Under the pieces are notes generated by a model that was not told the origin of the DNA, made no database searches, and saw only the letters and a program-made list of their open reading frames with translations. From NCBI RefSeq assembly GCF_900105925.1, contig NZ_LT629791.1, positions 620,001 to 684,000 on the forward strand: a stretch of 64,000 nucleotides of DNA. The letters run 5' to 3'. Positions 8,429-19,055 of this stretch are shown here, piece by piece. The translations under genes and the position numbers were made by a program. Position 1 is the stretch's first letter. Each line of letters opens with the position of its first letter. This DNA is from Jiangella alkaliphila. Its GTDB lineage: Bacteria > Actinomycetota > Actinomycetes > Jiangellales > Jiangellaceae.

Positions 8429-10928
8429 TCCGTCCGGTCACCAGCGCCCCGGCGCCCAGCACGAGCACGGCGACCGCCTGGCCGGCGGGCGCGCCCGGAG
8501 CCGGCGTACCGCTCTCGGCCCCCGTGTCGGTGCCGCTGTCGGTGCCCGACTCGGCGCCGCTCTCGGTACCCGATTCGGTCCCGCCGGTGTCGGTGCCGGA
8601 CTCCGTCCCGCCGGCGTCAGTGCCCGACTCGGTGCCGCCGGTGTCGGTGCCGCCCCACTCGGTGCCCTCCTCGGCCGCGCCGGACTCGTCGCCGCCGGTC
8701 TCGGTACCCGACTCGGTCGCGCCGGACTCGTCGCCGCCGGTCTCCGTGCCCGACTCGGTCGCGCCGGACTCGTCGCCGCCCGTCTCGTCGCCGCCGTTCT
8801 CGTCGCTGGGCGGGGGCTCTGCGCCGTTCTCGTCACTCGGCGGCGGCTCTTCGCCGTTCTCGTCGCCCTGGCCGCCCTCGTCACCGTTGTCGTTCTCGTC
8901 CTCATCGTCGTCGTCGGGACGGTTCGAGTTGTCGTTGCCGGAGTCGTTGTCGTCGTTGTCGTTCTCTTCGCGGATGTTCGCGGCGTCCGGGAAGTCCTCT
9001 TCGGGCATGCCCTCGAGCGCGGCGTCCATGAACGCCGTCCACGTGCGGCCCGGGTAGGCGCCGCCGCTGAAGTGGTCCATGCCGCCGACGCCGTCGAGCG
9101 ACTCGGTGCCGTCGCCGCGGAAGTACACGACCGACGCGGCCAGCTGCGGGGTGTAGCCGCTGAACCAGGCGGTGAGGTCGTCGTGCGTGCCGGTCTTCGC
9201 CGCGACAGGACGGTCGAGGTCGCGCGCGACCTCGGCGGTGCCGCCGTCGACGGTCTCGGTGAGTGCGTAGGTGACGTCGGCCGTGACGTCCTCCTCGAAC
9301 ACCCGCTCCCCGGCCGCCTGAAGCTCGTGGGTGACCGCGCCGTCGCGGTCGACGATCTGCTGGATCGTGGTCGTGTCGGAGTGCAGGCCCTGCGACGCGA
9401 GCGTGGCGTAGGAGTTGGCCATGTTCAACGCCGAGACGCCGCCGATGCCGATGGCGACCCGGGGGTTCAGGTTCGCGGACAACTGCTCGTCGTCGGGGAA
9501 CCCGGCCCGGACCAGTGAGTCGACCACCTTCTCCGGACCCATCTCCATCGCGAGGTCGACGAACGCGGTGTTGACGGAGCTCTCCATCGCGCGTTCCAGG
9601 CTGACGTTGCGGCCGTAGTCCTCGTTGCCCTGGTTGTTCACCGGCGGGCCGAGCTCGGGCGGGTCGAACGGCGAGTTGCCCCAGAACGTGCTGCGCAGCG
9701 AGTAGCCGTCCTCCAGGCCCGCGGCGAGTACGAACGGCTTCACCGTCGAGCCGGCCTGCGGGATGGCGTCGACGGCGTCGTTGTAGCTCTGCTCGACGGC
9801 GTCAGGTCCTCCGTAGACCGCGACGACGGCGCCGTCGCCGGGCCGCACCGCCGCGAGGCCGATGTGCACGCCGTCGGCGTCCTCGGTCGGCCGCTCGTCC
9901 TGGATCGCCTGGATGGCCGCCGACTGCGCCTGCGTGTTGAACGTCGACGTGACGCGCAGGCCGCCGGTCTCGATCTCCTGCTCGTCGTAGCCCATGGCGA
10001 GCAGTTCGTCGCGGACCATCATGAGCAGGTAGCCGTTAGGCCCGCCGTAGCGGTTGACCTGCTGTTCCGGCAGGACCTCAGGCGGCACTGTGGCGTCGGC
10101 GGTGGCCTGGTCGATGGCGCCCGTCGTCACCATGCCGTCGATGACGTACTGGAAGCGCTGCGCGAACCGTTCCGCGTTCTCGGGGCCGAGCGTGGGGTCG
10201 TAGCGCGTCGGCGAGCGCAGGATCGCGGCCAGCGCGGCGCTCTGCGCGAGGTCGAGGTCGGCGACGTCGACGCCGAAGTAGGACCGCGACGCCGTCTGCA
10301 CGCCGTACGTGCCGCGGCCGAACCAGATGGTGTTGAGGTAGTCGCCGAGGATCTGGTCCTTGTCGACGTCCTGGTCGATCTTCACCGAGATGACCAGCTC
10401 GCGCAGCTTCCGCGTGTAGGAGCGGTCCTGCGTCAGGTAGTAGTTCTTGACGTACTGCTGGGTGATCGTGGAGCCGCCGCCGGCGCTGGCCGAGCCGCTC
10501 AGGGAGTCCCAGCCGGCCCGCAGCATGCCGGTGACGGAGAAGCCGTCGTTCTCGTAGAAGGTGCGGTCCTCGGCGGCCACGACGGCCTGCTGGAGGGTCT
10601 CGGGGATCTCCTCGATGCCGACGATCTCGCGGTTCTCGGCGCTGAACCGACCCAGTTCGGTCTCGCCGTCGTCCCAGTAGACGATGGTCGACTCGGACGT
10701 GGAGAAGTCGTTCGGCTCGGGCACGTCGATCATGGCGAACGCTACGCCGATGGCACCCGCACCCAGCAGGAACATGCCGAGCACTGTGAAGCCGAACACC
10801 TTCCAGTTGACGACGCGTCGCCAGCCGGTCCGCTTCGGGCGGCCGGCGCGATAACGGGCGCCACCCCGGTCGGGGCGGTCGGAGGTGTCGGCGGTTTCAG
10901 AGTTCTCGGGTTCAGGTTCCGTGCTCAT
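8409..10928 (-). CDS. Class A penicillin-binding protein with acidic repeat tail and C-terminal hydrophobic segment
   Basis: A bifunctional peptidoglycan synthase of 839 residues. It has a cytoplasmic N-terminus with one membrane helix (about residues 42-67), a GT51 glycosyltransferase domain with catalytic Glu in AAEDRTFYEN (Glu120) and GGSTITQQ, then a transpeptidase domain. Transpeptidase motifs are SxxK in QAGSTVKPF (about 392), SVN in MESSVNTAF, and KTG near 577. From about residue 650 the chain becomes Asp/Glu/Gly/Ser/Thr-rich and includes a 14-residue tandem repeat. It ends with a hydrophobic stretch and RISRRRR. The start at 10928 has GAAG seven bases upstream; an in-frame ATG 46 codons earlier gives an atypical N-terminus. 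The two-ended membrane tethering is unusual for this family. Confidence 0.92.
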   Translation of the reverse strand: MSTEPEPENSETADTSDRPDRGGARYRAGRPKRTGWRRVVNWKVFGFTVLGMFLLGAGAIGVAFAMIDVPEPNDFSTSESTIVYWDDGETELGRFSAENREIVGIEEIPETLQQAVVAAEDRTFYENDGFSVTGMLRAGWDSLSGSASAGGGSTITQQYVKNYYLTQDRSYTRKLRELVISVKIDQDVDKDQILGDYLNTIWFGRGTYGVQTASRSYFGVDVADLDLAQSAALAAILRSPTRYDPTLGPENAERFAQRFQYVIDGMVTTGAIDQATADATVPPEVLPEQQVNRYGGPNGYLLMMVRDELLAMGYDEQEIETGGLRVTSTFNTQAQSAAIQAIQDERPTEDADGVHIGLAAVRPGDGAVVAVYGGPDAVEQSYNDAVDAIPQAGSTVKPFVLAAGLEDGYSLRSTFWGNSPFDPPELGPPVNNQGNEDYGRNVSLERAMESSVNTAFVDLAMEMGPEKVVDSLVRAGFPDDEQLSANLNPRVAIGIGGVSALNMANSYATLASQGLHSDTTTIQQIVDRDGAVTHELQAAGERVFEEDVTADVTYALTETVDGGTAEVARDLDRPVAAKTGTHDDLTAWFSGYTPQLAASVVYFRGDGTESLDGVGGMDHFSGGAYPGRTWTAFMDAALEGMPEEDFPDAANIREENDNDDNDSGNDNSNRPDDDDEDENDNGDEGGQGDENGEEPPPSDENGAEPPPSDENGGDETGGDESGATESGTETGGDESGATESGTETGGDESGAAEEGTEWGGTDTGGTESGTDAGGTESGTDTGGTESGTESGAESGTDSGTDTGAESGTPAPGAPAGQAVAVLVLGAGALVTGRISRRRR
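8677..8786. repeat. 42-bp tandem repeat encoding the acidic tail of the PBP
   Basis: Two full 42-base copies (8677-8718 and 8719-8760) and a partial third encode the 14-residue unit GGDESGATESGTET on the minus strand. Shorter related units that encode GGTESGT-like steps continue to about 8520. The repeat is in frame, so length changes would alter only the linker length. Confidence 0.85.
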
Positions 10929-11128
10929 GACTTCTTCGATGGTACGTTGCGCGGTTCTGGTCGCTCGTGCCATTGAGAAGACGGCCGGGGCCGTCGCGGA
11001 GTTCCTGGGCGCCGCCGCTGCGGCCCGCCCGGGGACGGGCACGGCGCAGCGACGTTTCTCCGCCACCCCCGCGAGCGGAGACCACGTTTCGCCGCGCCCT
11101 GCCCGCCGACCCTGTATACCCGGTTTGC

Positions 11129-11148
11129 ACCTCGGCTGAAACCGAGGT
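11129..11148 (-). terminator. Hairpin after gluconokinase
   Basis: A 7-bp perfect stem (ACCTCGG / CCGAGGT) with a six-base loop lies 11 bases past the gntK stop. There is no T run, as is usual for actinobacterial terminators. The rest of the 230-base spacer up to the PBP start shows no gene. Confidence 0.5.
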
Positions 11149-11158
11149 CCGGGTCATA

Positions 11159-11701
11159 TCACTGCGCGTGACGGTGGGCCTTCTCCTCCAGCCGACGCAG
11201 CGCCTCGGCGACGATCTCGTCCGGCGTGCCGTCGATCGGGACCCGCACGCCGTCCTCGTCCGGTTCCAGCGGCTCGAGCGTGTCGAGCTGCGAGCGCAGC
11301 AGGCTGGACGGCATGAAGTGGCCCTTCCGTGCCGCCATGCGCTCGGCCAGCAGCTCCGGGTCGCCGTCGAGATGGACGAACGTCACGCCGCCGGCGGCCT
11401 CGCGGAGGACGTCGCGGTAGACCCGGCGCAGCGCGGAACACGTCACGACGGCGCCGCGACCCTGCTCGGCCTGCCCGGTGAGCCAGTCACGCACAGTGGC
11501 CAGCCACGGACGGCGATCGGCGTCGGTGAGCGGCGTACCGGCCGACATCTTGGCGACGTTGGCCGGCGGGTGCATGTCGTCGGCCTCGGCGAACGGCCGG
11601 CCGAGCCGGTCCGCGAGCCGCGTCGCGACGGTCGTCTTGCCCGAGCCGGACACACCCATGACGACGAGGTGGGGCGGGAGGGTCACGCGGTCCAGCATCA
11701 C
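11159..11701 (-). CDS. gntK: Gluconokinase
   Basis: Phosphorylates D-gluconate to 6-phosphogluconate with ATP, feeding the pentose phosphate pathway. The 180-residue length matches the GntK family. The P-loop GVSGSGKTT is at residues 16-24, followed by the substrate-region signature ADDMHPPANVAKMSAGTPLTDADRRPWL and CSALRRVYRDVLR. The start is one of two adjacent ATG codons (11701 or 11698), with only a weak purine run upstream. No gluconate permease or GntR regulator lies beside it. The VOC gene is divergent, 41 bases away. Confidence 0.93.
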   Translation of the reverse strand: MMLDRVTLPPHLVVMGVSGSGKTTVATRLADRLGRPFAEADDMHPPANVAKMSAGTPLTDADRRPWLATVRDWLTGQAEQGRGAVVTCSALRRVYRDVLREAAGGVTFVHLDGDPELLAERMAARKGHFMPSSLLRSQLDTLEPLEPDEDGVRVPIDGTPDEIVAEALRRLEEKAHRHAQ

Positions 11702-11742
11702 ACGCCCTGGCCGCCGGCGTCGGCCGCGTCCAGACTGGGGCC

Positions 11743-13585
<1,843 letters not shown>

Positions 13586-13598
13586 GCCACTGAGCTCG

Positions 13599-13650
13599 GC
13601 GTCGAGGGCGAGTTGCTACGGCCATGGCAGTAGTGACTCGCCCTCGACGC
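13599..13650. terminator. Bidirectional terminator hairpin
   Basis: A perfect 15-bp stem (left arm GCGTCGAGGGCGAGT at 13599-13613, right arm at 13636-13650) with a short inner CTAC/GTAG stem lies between two convergent genes, the hydrolase and the ABC permease. Confidence 0.8.
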
Positions 13651-13667
13651 ACGATCCGCTCCGTCAC

Positions 13668-14564
13668 TCAGGCAGCCACCGGCTCGGCCACTTCAGGCCG
13701 AGCCCTACGTCCCGATGCGCCGCGGCCGAGCACGAGCCGCCAGGCGATCGCCAGCAGGACAACGGCGATGCCGAGCAGGATCGCGGTCTCGATCAGCTGG
13801 AACTGCCAGAACCTGTCGTCGGGCTGGTAGCGGACCGACGGGAACCCCTCGCCGGGGCCGATGGTGATGCCGTCGATGGGCCAGCCGTGCGCGATGCGGT
13901 CCGGGTCGTCCGACGTCAGCGGCTCGCGATACCGGGGACGGAGCCCGAACTCGACCGGTATCCGGACGGCCAGGTAGGCGGGGATGACGACGGCCGCCGC
14001 CACGAGCACGCGACGGACGACCACGCCGGCCAGAACGCCGATCGCCACCCCCAGCAGCACGTAGCCGGGGAACACCAGCACGGCGTGGTTGAACGTCCCG
14101 CTCGTGAATCGCTGGATGTACACGGGTTCGAACCACCAGCTCAGGCCGGCGGCGAACACCACCGACGCGACCAGGACGAAGCCGAACACCACGACGAGCT
14201 TGGTGGCGAGCCAGCGGGTCCGGGTCACACTCTGGGTCCAGGCCAGCTGCCAGGTGCCCTGCTCGAACTCGCGGGCCGGCAGCGGGGCCCCGAGGAGCAT
14301 GCCCGCGACCATCGGCAGGAACGGCAGCCAGGAGGTGAACTGCTGCGGCAGGCCCGCGTAGTCGTCCTCGAAGGCCATCACCTGGTCGATGCACGCCTGA
14401 TCGGTGTCGGCGAGAAAGACCAGCTGGCACTCTCGCAGCCCCAGACGCTCGTAGGCGTCGTGCATGGCCACACCGTGCGTGAGCAACAGCACGCCGAGGC
14501 CGGCCAGCAGGATCGCCGCACCGAGGAACTCGCCGCGGTGCTGGCGCCACGCCACCCAGATCAT
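13668..14564 (-). CDS. ABC-2 type transporter permease
   Basis: A 298-residue membrane protein with about six hydrophobic helices, beginning MIWVAWRQHRGEFLGAA. This start is typical of actinobacterial ABC-2 permeases that pair with a separate ATPase. A large extracytoplasmic loop between the first two helices carries two cysteines. The ATG overlaps the ATPase stop by ATGA. With the GntR(YtrA)-type regulator and ATPase it forms a three-gene operon of the kind that often responds to cell-wall-active compounds. The exported substrate is unknown. Confidence 0.85.
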   Translation of the reverse strand: MIWVAWRQHRGEFLGAAILLAGLGVLLLTHGVAMHDAYERLGLRECQLVFLADTDQACIDQVMAFEDDYAGLPQQFTSWLPFLPMVAGMLLGAPLPAREFEQGTWQLAWTQSVTRTRWLATKLVVVFGFVLVASVVFAAGLSWWFEPVYIQRFTSGTFNHAVLVFPGYVLLGVAIGVLAGVVVRRVLVAAAVVIPAYLAVRIPVEFGLRPRYREPLTSDDPDRIAHGWPIDGITIGPGEGFPSVRYQPDDRFWQFQLIETAILLGIAVVLLAIAWRLVLGRGASGRRARPEVAEPVAA

Positions 14565-15448
14565 GCGCTCATTTCCAGTTCGCTCGGGGCGGGCCGGGGT
14601 TCCCGGGCCCGCCGCAGATAGGCGAGGACGAGCTCCTCCAGACCGATCGGACGTGCCGCCCACCCGGGCATCGGCTCGGCGCGCCCGATCCGGGCGACGA
14701 TGTGGGCATGCCTGTCGGACCGGTCGACGTGGATCACGCCCGGGCCGTCGGGCAGGCCCGTGCTCGGACCGGTGAGCACGCGGTGAGCGCCGAGCAGGGA
14801 GTCGACGTCCCCTACGAGCTGCACACGGCCGCCGGCGACCACCACCAGGTGGTCGCAGACGCGCTCCAGCTCGGCGACGTTGTGCGACGAGAGCAGCACC
14901 GTGAGGCCCTCGTCGGCCACCGTGGCCATCAGGACCTGCAGGAACTCGCGCCGGGCCAGCGGGTCGAGACTGGCCACCGGCTCGTCGAGGATCAGCAGCC
15001 GGGGTCGCTTGGCCAGGGCGAGCGCCAGAGCGACCTGGGCCTGCTGGCCGCCGGAGAGCCGGCCCGTGCGCTGCCGCAGCGGGATGCCGAGCTCGTCGAT
15101 GCGCCGCTCGGCGAGGTCCTGGTCCCAGGCCGGGTTGAGCGAACGGCCCAGGTGCAGCAGGTCGGACACCCGGAACCGCCGGTAGACGGGGTGGTCCTGA
15201 GCCACGAACCCCAGCTGCGCCAAGGCCTGCGGCGACTCGGCCGGTGCCAGCCGGCCGAAGAGCGAGACCGACCCGGCCGACGGCCGCTGCAGCCCGGCGA
15301 CCAGCTGCAACAGCGTGGTCTTCCCCGCGCCGTTCGGCCCGACCAGGGCGATCACGGCCCCGGTCGGCAGCTCGAGGTCACAGTCCCGGAGCGCCCAGGT
15401 CGACCGGTACCGCTTGCCCAGTCCGCGGGTGACGAGCGCCGCGCTCAC
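14561..15448 (-). CDS. ABC transporter ATP-binding protein
   Basis: A 295-residue ATPase with Walker A GPNGAGKTT (residues 37-45), signature RLSGGQQAQVALALAL, Walker B RLLILDEPVASLD and switch His in SSHNVAELE. The extra C-terminal region past residue 215 is typical of drug-type ABC-2 ATPases. GTG at 15448 is supported by GAGGAGG upstream and by a GTGA overlap with the regulator stop. It drives the adjacent permease. Confidence 0.92.
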   Translation of the reverse strand: MSAALVTRGLGKRYRSTWALRDCDLELPTGAVIALVGPNGAGKTTLLQLVAGLQRPSAGSVSLFGRLAPAESPQALAQLGFVAQDHPVYRRFRVSDLLHLGRSLNPAWDQDLAERRIDELGIPLRQRTGRLSGGQQAQVALALALAKRPRLLILDEPVASLDPLARREFLQVLMATVADEGLTVLLSSHNVAELERVCDHLVVVAGGRVQLVGDVDSLLGAHRVLTGPSTGLPDGPGVIHVDRSDRHAHIVARIGRAEPMPGWAARPIGLEELVLAYLRRAREPRPAPSELEMSA

Positions 15449-15840
15449 GCCACACCCTCCTCGGCCAGGTCCCGCCGCACCACGGCCAGCAGCGCACCGA
15501 CCGCTTCCTCGTCGAGTCCGGCGGCCTCGGCCTCGCGCAGCCACCGCTCCAGGCCTCGGCGCAGCTTCGCGTACTGCGCCGGCGGCACCGTGACGGCGGG
15601 AGCTCGCGCGACGAACGTCCCCACCCCGGGCCGGGGATCGACCAGGCCCTCGTGCTCGAGCTGGCGATAGGCCTTCGACACGGTGTTGGGGTTGATCGCG
15701 AGCTGCTCGACCGCCTCTCTGATCAGCGGCAGCCGGTCTCCCTCCCTGAGGTAGCCCACCATGACCGCCTGCCGCACCTGATGAACCAGCTGCAGGTACG
15801 GCGGAACCCCGGAGGTGCTGTCGAGCTGGAATACGAACAC
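15445..15840 (-). CDS. GntR-family repressor, YtrA subfamily
   Basis: A 131-residue regulator with an N-terminal winged helix (VPPYLQLVHQVRQAVMVGYL, then NPNTVSKAYRQLEHEGLV) and only a short helical tail, the build of the YtrA group, which controls neighbouring ABC transporters. The GTG start has GAGGAGG seven bases upstream. It is first in the operon and overlaps the ATPase gene by GTGA, so it probably represses its own operon through the palindrome just upstream. The effector is unknown. Confidence 0.9.
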   Translation of the reverse strand: MFVFQLDSTSGVPPYLQLVHQVRQAVMVGYLREGDRLPLIREAVEQLAINPNTVSKAYRQLEHEGLVDPRPGVGTFVARAPAVTVPPAQYAKLRRGLERWLREAEAAGLDEEAVGALLAVVRRDLAEEGVA

Positions 15841-15856
15841 GAGACGGCCTCCTCTG

Positions 15857-15878
15857 CTTTCCTATGGAACTAGTAAAG
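15857..15878. promoter_or_regulatory. Probable YtrA-type operator over the promoter
   Basis: An interrupted palindrome CTTTnCTAn6TAGnAAAG (14 of 22 positions symmetrical) lies 17 bases before the GntR start. On the minus strand TTGACG (15900-15895) is a plausible -35, which puts TTTACT/TACTAG inside the palindrome at the -10 position. Binding there would block initiation. Confidence 0.55.
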
Positions 15879-15944
15879 CAGGGGTAGCAGGTGCCGTCAA
15901 CGAACCGGCATCGGGAGGCTGGGCGTCAGGCGGCAACCGGCGGA

Positions 15945-15963
15945 GTCAGATGTTCGAACTGAC
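15945..15963. repeat. Inverted repeat after the methyltransferase; terminator or element end
   Basis: GTCAG (15945-15949) and CTGAC (15959-15963) flank a central TTCGAA, 45 bases past the methyltransferase stop. It contains CAGATGT, similar to the unit repeated beside the recombinase gene at the other end of the module, but the match is short. Confidence 0.4.
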
Positions 15964-16007
15964 GGAATAGCTTTCCTGGTGTCGGGCAGGTGCCGGGTGG
16001 GCGTCGC

Positions 16008-16745
16008 TCATGAGGTCATGGCGCTTGTCGGCGGTTGTTCGTGTGGCGTGCTGAGGTCATCCAGTTGCTGCCGGGGTCGGATGGCGGTCAGGCCGAGGAG
16101 GGTCGGGATCGGTTCCTCGCCGTCGTCTTCGGCGGTCTCGTGCAGGATGAGCCCTGCCCCGGTCAGGGCGTTCAGCAAGGCAGGCAGGGGGACGTTGACC
16201 ACGCCGACGCGGGAGCGGATCCCGTCTCCGAGGAGCGGGTGTTCCTCGATGCGTTCGTGGCGGCGGTAGCCGGGATGGACGATGCAGGACCCGTGGGTGT
16301 CGCGTTCGACGAAGGCGCCGCCGAAGCAGGGGTGGCTGGTGATGACGACGAGGCGGCCGCCGGGGCGGAGTACTCGGTGGGCTTCGGCGAACACTGGTGG
16401 CAGGTCGTCGAAGTCGGTGGTCGTCATGATCGTGGCGACAGCGTCCACGGATTGGTCTGCAAGCGGGAGATCTTCGGCGTTGGCGACTGTTGCGGTGATG
16501 CCGGTTCGGCGGGCGAGGTCGACCTGCCGGGCGGAGATGTCAACACCGGTCACGCGCCAACCCAGGCCGGTCAGCGCTGGGACGTGTGCGCCGCCGCCGC
16601 AGCCGAGATCAAGGCAGAGACGGTCCGCTCCTGGGCCTAGTAGTCGTTCCAGAAGGCGGTCTGCTGAGCGGGCGAACGGTTGCCCCATTCCGCTGGTGAC
16701 GTAGGTGTCGTACCAGTCGGCGAATTCGTCATAGCGCTGTCCCAT
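16008..16745 (-). CDS. Class I SAM-dependent methyltransferase
   Basis: A 245-residue UbiE/COQ5-like methyltransferase. The SAM-binding motif LDLGCGGGAHV is at residues 45-55, then VDIS at the acidic post-II position, ANAEDLPLADQSVDAV, and EAHRVLRPGGRLVVITSHP. The substrate is unknown. It lies 77 bases behind the zinc-ribbon recombinase-like gene on the same strand and may be a passenger of the mobile module. Equally, it could be a resident gene that the module landed beside. Its GC content looks slightly lower than the flanks by eye. Confidence 0.85.
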   Translation of the reverse strand: MGQRYDEFADWYDTYVTSGMGQPFARSADRLLERLLGPGADRLCLDLGCGGGAHVPALTGLGWRVTGVDISARQVDLARRTGITATVANAEDLPLADQSVDAVATIMTTTDFDDLPPVFAEAHRVLRPGGRLVVITSHPCFGGAFVERDTHGSCIVHPGYRRHERIEEHPLLGDGIRSRVGVVNVPLPALLNALTGAGLILHETAEDDGEEPIPTLLGLTAIRPRQQLDDLSTPHEQPPTSAMTS

Positions 16746-16822
16746 GGCCTCACTTGAGCAGAGGTCGTGGCCCTGTGCCAATGCAATTCGGGGCTGGTGC
16801 GTGTGTCTGTCGCGTTGCTCGT

Positions 16823-19033
16823 CTATCGGCGGCGGCCGGCTCGGCGTGCTGCGGGGTAGGTGGTCCAGTTGTTGCCGGCGAGTTCGGCCCAGCGGACGGC
16901 GGCGCCGGTGCTGATGCCGATGAGGCTGGCGAACACGGCGGGTGGGGTGGTGGCGGCGAGGTGTCGCAGCGCGGTGTTGCGGCTGGTCCGGGTGGTGATG
17001 CCGAGCTGTTGTAGTCGTCGGATCAGGGAGGCCGGGTGAATGTGCTCGCCTGCCTTCTTGCCGGGGAACAGCCAGCGGTGGTCGGCGAGGACCTGGGCGG
17101 TCCCGAACGGCTTGGCCAGGGGCAGCGCGGTGATGAGGGTGTCGAGCGGGGCGATCAGCAGGAGGGGTTCGGGGCCGAGGCGCAGGTAGGTTCTGCCGGC
17201 CTGGTCGGTGGTGATGTCGTCGGTGGTGAGCGCGGCGATCTTCGCGGCGGGTTGGGCGTAGAGCAGCAGCAGGCAGGCCGCGGCTCGGTCCTCGATGCTG
17301 GCGCTGCCGGGGTCGTGGAGCATCCGCCGGACGGTGGCCCAGCGCTCGTCCTCGGCGTTGAAGGCGCCGGGACTCGTGGGCGGTGGTGGGTCGGGGAGAG
17401 CGACTGCGGTGAGGTGGCCGTCGCGTTGCAGCCACCGGATGAACGAGGCGCGCCGGGTGCCGGTGGCCAGCCAGGTGTCCAGGGTCGGCTGGGTGCACGC
17501 GAGGGTGCTCTGGCCGTGGGCGTTGAGGTGGTCGAGGAACTGCCGGGCGGCGCGGATGTCGCCGCGGCAGCGGTCGGCGACGTTGGCCGACAGGTGTCCG
17601 TGCCGGTCGGGTGTGGCTCTGCCGATGACGTGCCAGCGGGCGTATCGGGCCAGCAGGGCCCGATCTGCCGGGTCGGCGATGTCGGCGAGCAGGCCGGTGG
17701 TGAAGCGCTCGAGCCGGGCCAGGTGCTCGTCGCGGGGCGGCAGCGCGCCGGTGGCGACCAGGACCGAACGCAGGTAGGTGATGCTGAAGCCGCGGCCGCG
17801 TTCGTCGAGTGCGTCGTGGGTGAGCTCGATCCGGCCCTGCGCGATGCCGGCAAGCAGGGCCAGGCTGGCGGTGCGGGTCAGGTTCGACAGGATCGAGCGT
17901 GGCCGGTCACGGTCGGCGATCGCGTCGCGGACCGGCTTGAGCGGTGCCGGGATCACGCCGCTGGCGTCGGTGAGGATGGTGTCGATCTTCGCGGTGGCGT
18001 CGCAGCGGAAGCACATCGGTTGCCCGTGGTTCGTGGTCCGGCGTCCTGGTTCGGTGCGGCCGCAGACCGAGCAGTCGATGACCGGCCACTGGTGGCAGGT
18101 CGGGCAGACGTCGGGGGCGCTGGCGGTGGCCTTCACCGAGACGCGGCGGGTGCGGCCGCAGATGCCGCACTCGCGCCGCGGGTTGGTGTAGCAGCCGGCG
18201 CACAGGTTCACCGAGTGTCCGCCTCGCCCGCCCGCGCGTGCATGGAGAGGGGCGAGCTGTCCGCACTGGTCGCAGACCTGTTCACCGACGCGGCGCCGGG
18301 TGTAGCAGGTGCTGCAGATAGCGCCGCCGTCGCCGTCGCGGGCGTTGACCCGCCGGTCACGGCCGCAGATCACGCAGATCTCGGTGGGGGTGCGGCGGGC
18401 GCGGCAGGCCCGGCAGTAGCGCCGCTGGTCGATCACGCTGCGCTTGAGCGTCCGGGTGCGGCCGCAGCCGTCGCATTCGCCCTGGTGGGTGTTGGCCTGG
18501 CAGCGCGGGCAGACCGGGGCGCCGTCGGCGGTGCGGGCGTTGACGCGGCGGTCGCGCCCGCAGACCGAGCAGGTGGCGGTGTGTGACCGGTTGTAGCAGT
18601 CCTGGCAGATCCGCTGGCCGGCGTGGGTGTGGAACAGCGTCTTCGGGCGATGACACAGCGCGCATGACGGGCTGGTCAGCCCGGTGATCCCGGCGGAGAT
18701 CGCGGCGTAAAGGAAGTCGGCCACGACCTTGGGCATCCTCGAGCCGCCGGCGGTCAGCACCGCCGGGTCGGCCACGATGAGGCCCATGAGGCGCAGCTGC
18801 ATCGACCAGCCCGGCGCGATCTGCGCTGCCACCGCCTCGACCCGTTCGGTCGTCACCGACGCATCCAGCCCGGCGATGAGCGCGGTGAGGGCGGCGAGCC
18901 GGTCCACGTGCTGCCGCTCGCGCCGCTGGGCGAGCAGCCGCTTGCTGGCGCATCGACACATCAGCACGCCCGGCGTGCGGCCGCTGCGTGGCCGGTCGCA
19001 CTCCGGGCACGGTCGCGCCGACGGTCTCGGCAT
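16823..19033 (-). CDS. Zinc-ribbon array fused to a degenerate tyrosine-recombinase-like domain
   Basis: A 736-residue protein. Residues 9-345 hold an N-terminal CPEC...CRC motif and seven CxxC-x14-20-CxxC ribbons; three share a CGRDRRVNAR-type core, so they arose by duplication. After a helical middle, residues about 480-570 look like a core-binding domain and 590-725 like a tyrosine recombinase catalytic domain. Of the catalytic set only the second Arg survives, in TALRHLA near 688. The first Arg position reads AQPAAKIAAL, the His of the GH motif is missing, and the Tyr position reads AVRWAEL (near 713). I infer a DNA-binding partner rather than an active recombinase. It follows the recombinase and HTH genes on one transcript, 22 bases behind the latter. 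Confidence 0.75.
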   Translation of the reverse strand: MPRPSARPCPECDRPRSGRTPGVLMCRCASKRLLAQRRERQHVDRLAALTALIAGLDASVTTERVEAVAAQIAPGWSMQLRLMGLIVADPAVLTAGGSRMPKVVADFLYAAISAGITGLTSPSCALCHRPKTLFHTHAGQRICQDCYNRSHTATCSVCGRDRRVNARTADGAPVCPRCQANTHQGECDGCGRTRTLKRSVIDQRRYCRACRARRTPTEICVICGRDRRVNARDGDGGAICSTCYTRRRVGEQVCDQCGQLAPLHARAGGRGGHSVNLCAGCYTNPRRECGICGRTRRVSVKATASAPDVCPTCHQWPVIDCSVCGRTEPGRRTTNHGQPMCFRCDATAKIDTILTDASGVIPAPLKPVRDAIADRDRPRSILSNLTRTASLALLAGIAQGRIELTHDALDERGRGFSITYLRSVLVATGALPPRDEHLARLERFTTGLLADIADPADRALLARYARWHVIGRATPDRHGHLSANVADRCRGDIRAARQFLDHLNAHGQSTLACTQPTLDTWLATGTRRASFIRWLQRDGHLTAVALPDPPPPTSPGAFNAEDERWATVRRMLHDPGSASIEDRAAACLLLLYAQPAAKIAALTTDDITTDQAGRTYLRLGPEPLLLIAPLDTLITALPLAKPFGTAQVLADHRWLFPGKKAGEHIHPASLIRRLQQLGITTRTSRNTALRHLAATTPPAVFASLIGISTGAAVRWAELAGNNWTTYPAARRAGRRR

Positions 19034-19055
19034 CGCTGGGACCCCGTGCCGGCGG

